From NCBI RefSeq assembly GCF_013390595.1, contig NZ_JACAWV010000022.1:310001-374000 (forward strand): a DNA stretch of 64,000 nucleotides, written 5' to 3'. Under the pieces are notes generated by a model. The model worked only from the letters and a program-made list of their open reading frames with translations. It was not told the origin of the DNA and searched no databases. The translations under genes were made by a program, and so were the position numbers. Below are positions 63,008-64,000 of this stretch, piece by piece; positions within the stretch are counted from its first letter, which is position 1, and each line of letters starts with the position of its first letter. The stretch is from Rhizobium sp. RM. Its GTDB lineage: Bacteria > Pseudomonadota > Alphaproteobacteria > Rhizobiales > Rhizobiaceae.

Positions 63008-64000
63008 ATGAAACATGCATCCTCGCTCCTCACCCGCCTGTTTCGGGACCGTTCAGGCAACATCGCCATCACTGCCGGCCTGACCGCGCCGCTGTTCATC
63101 GGCATTCTCGCGCTTGGCGTCGATTACGGTTACCTCACCCTGCAGAAACGGCAATTGCAGCAGACGGCTGACCTGGCCGCCATCTCCGCCGCCGGAACCA
63201 CCAATCCCGAACAGGCCGTCCAGCAATACTTCCAGCTCAATGGCATGAACCTTGGCGTCAAGACCGCTCAGGGCCTGCTGACGGAAAATGGCGTCGTCCC
63301 CTTCGACCCGCTGAAAGCCTTTGCCACCCGCAACGGTTACGCCGAAGTGGTGAAGGGTCACTATGAACCGGATGCAAGCCTCGCCGTCGGCAAGCGCTTT
63401 GTCGAAAATGCCCTGCCGACCAACGCGGTGAAGGTCAATATCGTCGAAAAAGGCCAGATATTCTTCGCATCTGCCTTCACCACACCACCGACGGTCTCGG
63501 CGGTCGGAACGGCATCGTCGCAAAGAATTGCCGCCTTTTCCGTTGGCTCGCGCCTGGCAAGCCTGAATGACGGTCTGTTGAACAGCCTGCTTGGCGGCTT
63601 GCTCGGCACCACCGTCTCGCTGAAACTGATGGACTACAAGGCGCTGGTCGATGCCGACGTCAACGCGCTTCACGTCATCGACGCACTGGCGCTCGACCTT
63701 GGCCTGACGGCTGGGACCTACAAGGATGTGCTGAAGACCGAAATCACCTACGGCAAGTTCCTGAACGTGCTGACCAAGACCACCGGCATTCAGCCAACTG
63801 TCGCCACCGTTTTGAAAACGCTCGAAAAAGCTGCGAACAAGACCAACGTCAAATTGCGCCTGGAGGAAATCCTCAATCTCGGGCCATTGAGCGAACAGCT
63901 CATCGGAACCGGCGAGAACCTGAAGGTGACGGCAGGCGTCTTCGATCTGATCAACGCCGCAGCCGTCGCCGGCAATGGCGGCAACCAGATTGCGCTCGAT
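63008..64000 (+). CDS. TadG-like pilus assembly protein, cut off by the window edge
   Basis: At least 331 residues, running off the right edge. MKHASSLLTRLFRDRSGNIA leads into a helix ITAGLTAPLFIGILALGVDYGYLTLQKRQLQQTADLAAISAA, the TadE/TadG-like start (pfam TadE-like, Flp pilus assembly). A long extracytoplasmic region follows. In C-terminal direction TadG usually has a von Willebrand-type domain, which would be beyond the window. Its frame starts one base after the upstream gene. Confidence 0.85.
   Translation, partial: MKHASSLLTRLFRDRSGNIAITAGLTAPLFIGILALGVDYGYLTLQKRQLQQTADLAAISAAGTTNPEQAVQQYFQLNGMNLGVKTAQGLLTENGVVPFDPLKAFATRNGYAEVVKGHYEPDASLAVGKRFVENALPTNAVKVNIVEKGQIFFASAFTTPPTVSAVGTASSQRIAAFSVGSRLASLNDGLLNSLLGGLLGTTVSLKLMDYKALVDADVNALHVIDALALDLGLTAGTYKDVLKTEITYGKFLNVLTKTTGIQPTVATVLKTLEKAANKTNVKLRLEEILNLGPLSEQLIGTGENLKVTAGVFDLINAAAVAGNGGNQIALD

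Noticed and set aside
1..64000. CRISPR arrays, insertion sequences, prophage or integrase genes
   Set aside because: No spaced short repeats, transposase or integrase motifs seen; the only exact long repeat is the tRNA-Glu pair.

Overview
The window is a stretch of alphaproteobacterial chromosome, most likely from the Rhizobiaceae and probably Agrobacterium or a close Rhizobium relative. The evidence is the GC-rich coding style and the gene sets seen here. These are fixNOQP with fixGHIS under FNR-type anaeroboxes, the aapJQMP general amino acid transporter, a fused secDF, and the acpXL/lpxXL locus for very-long-chain lipid A. Species assignment is inference. I saw no insertion sequence, prophage, CRISPR array or plasmid-type gene; nearly everything looks like core chromosome.

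Layout. 1-1.2 kb: partial gnd. 1.3-10.8 kb: the microaerobic respiration block, with fixGHIS and fixNOQP on the minus strand and a three-gene plus-strand cassette (SRPBCC, VOC, VOC) between them. Anaeroboxes lie upstream of fixN and between fixG and the cassette. 10.8-20.6 kb: cobalamin kinase, DUF599, a DUF1624 acyltransferase-like protein, a MerR regulator with a recognisable operator, mgtE, a YdeP-type molybdopterin oxidoreductase followed by a winged-helix-like protein and a degenerate peptide deformylase, OsmC and small membrane or lipoproteins. 20.8-34.9 kb: tRNA-Leu, lipB, an alcohol dehydrogenase, a DMT transporter, yajC-secDF followed by homologues of mitochondrial complex I assembly factors, a DUF815 ATPase, cysE, an NDUFS6-like zinc protein, a flavin monooxygenase and metC. 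35-39.6 kb: aapJQMP behind a sigma-54-type promoter. 39.9-40.5 kb: two identical tRNA-Glu genes. 40.7-48.7 kb: recJ, hom, an aminotransferase, a nucleoside hydrolase, a TSUP permease and a PAS protein. 48.9-54.8 kb: the VLCFA-lipid A operon acpXL-fabZ-fabF2-fabF1-adh-lpxXL. 54.9-57.2 kb: hemN and fnrN, divergent around a third anaerobox. 58-64 kb: phaC, sfsA, map, radC and the start of a TadE/TadG pair.

How the genes fit together. FnrN (56.4 kb) has the cysteines expected for an oxygen-sensing Fe-S cluster. The three TTGAY-N4-ATCAA boxes in the window sit in front of the cbb3 oxidase genes, the cbb3 copper/assembly genes and hemN, so regulator and targets lie within about 50 kb. The SRPBCC-VOC-VOC cassette shares the fixG box and is a candidate new member of this regulon.

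I did not find an obviously new large system. The most unusual points are a deformylase-like protein that has lost its metal ligands, a ketosynthase partner with Glu in place of the nucleophilic Cys, the SRPBCC-VOC cassette, the acyltransferase-like protein with a Cys-rich tail, and several structured intergenic regions that could encode small RNAs. All functions are read from sequence and remembered family features; no database search was run.
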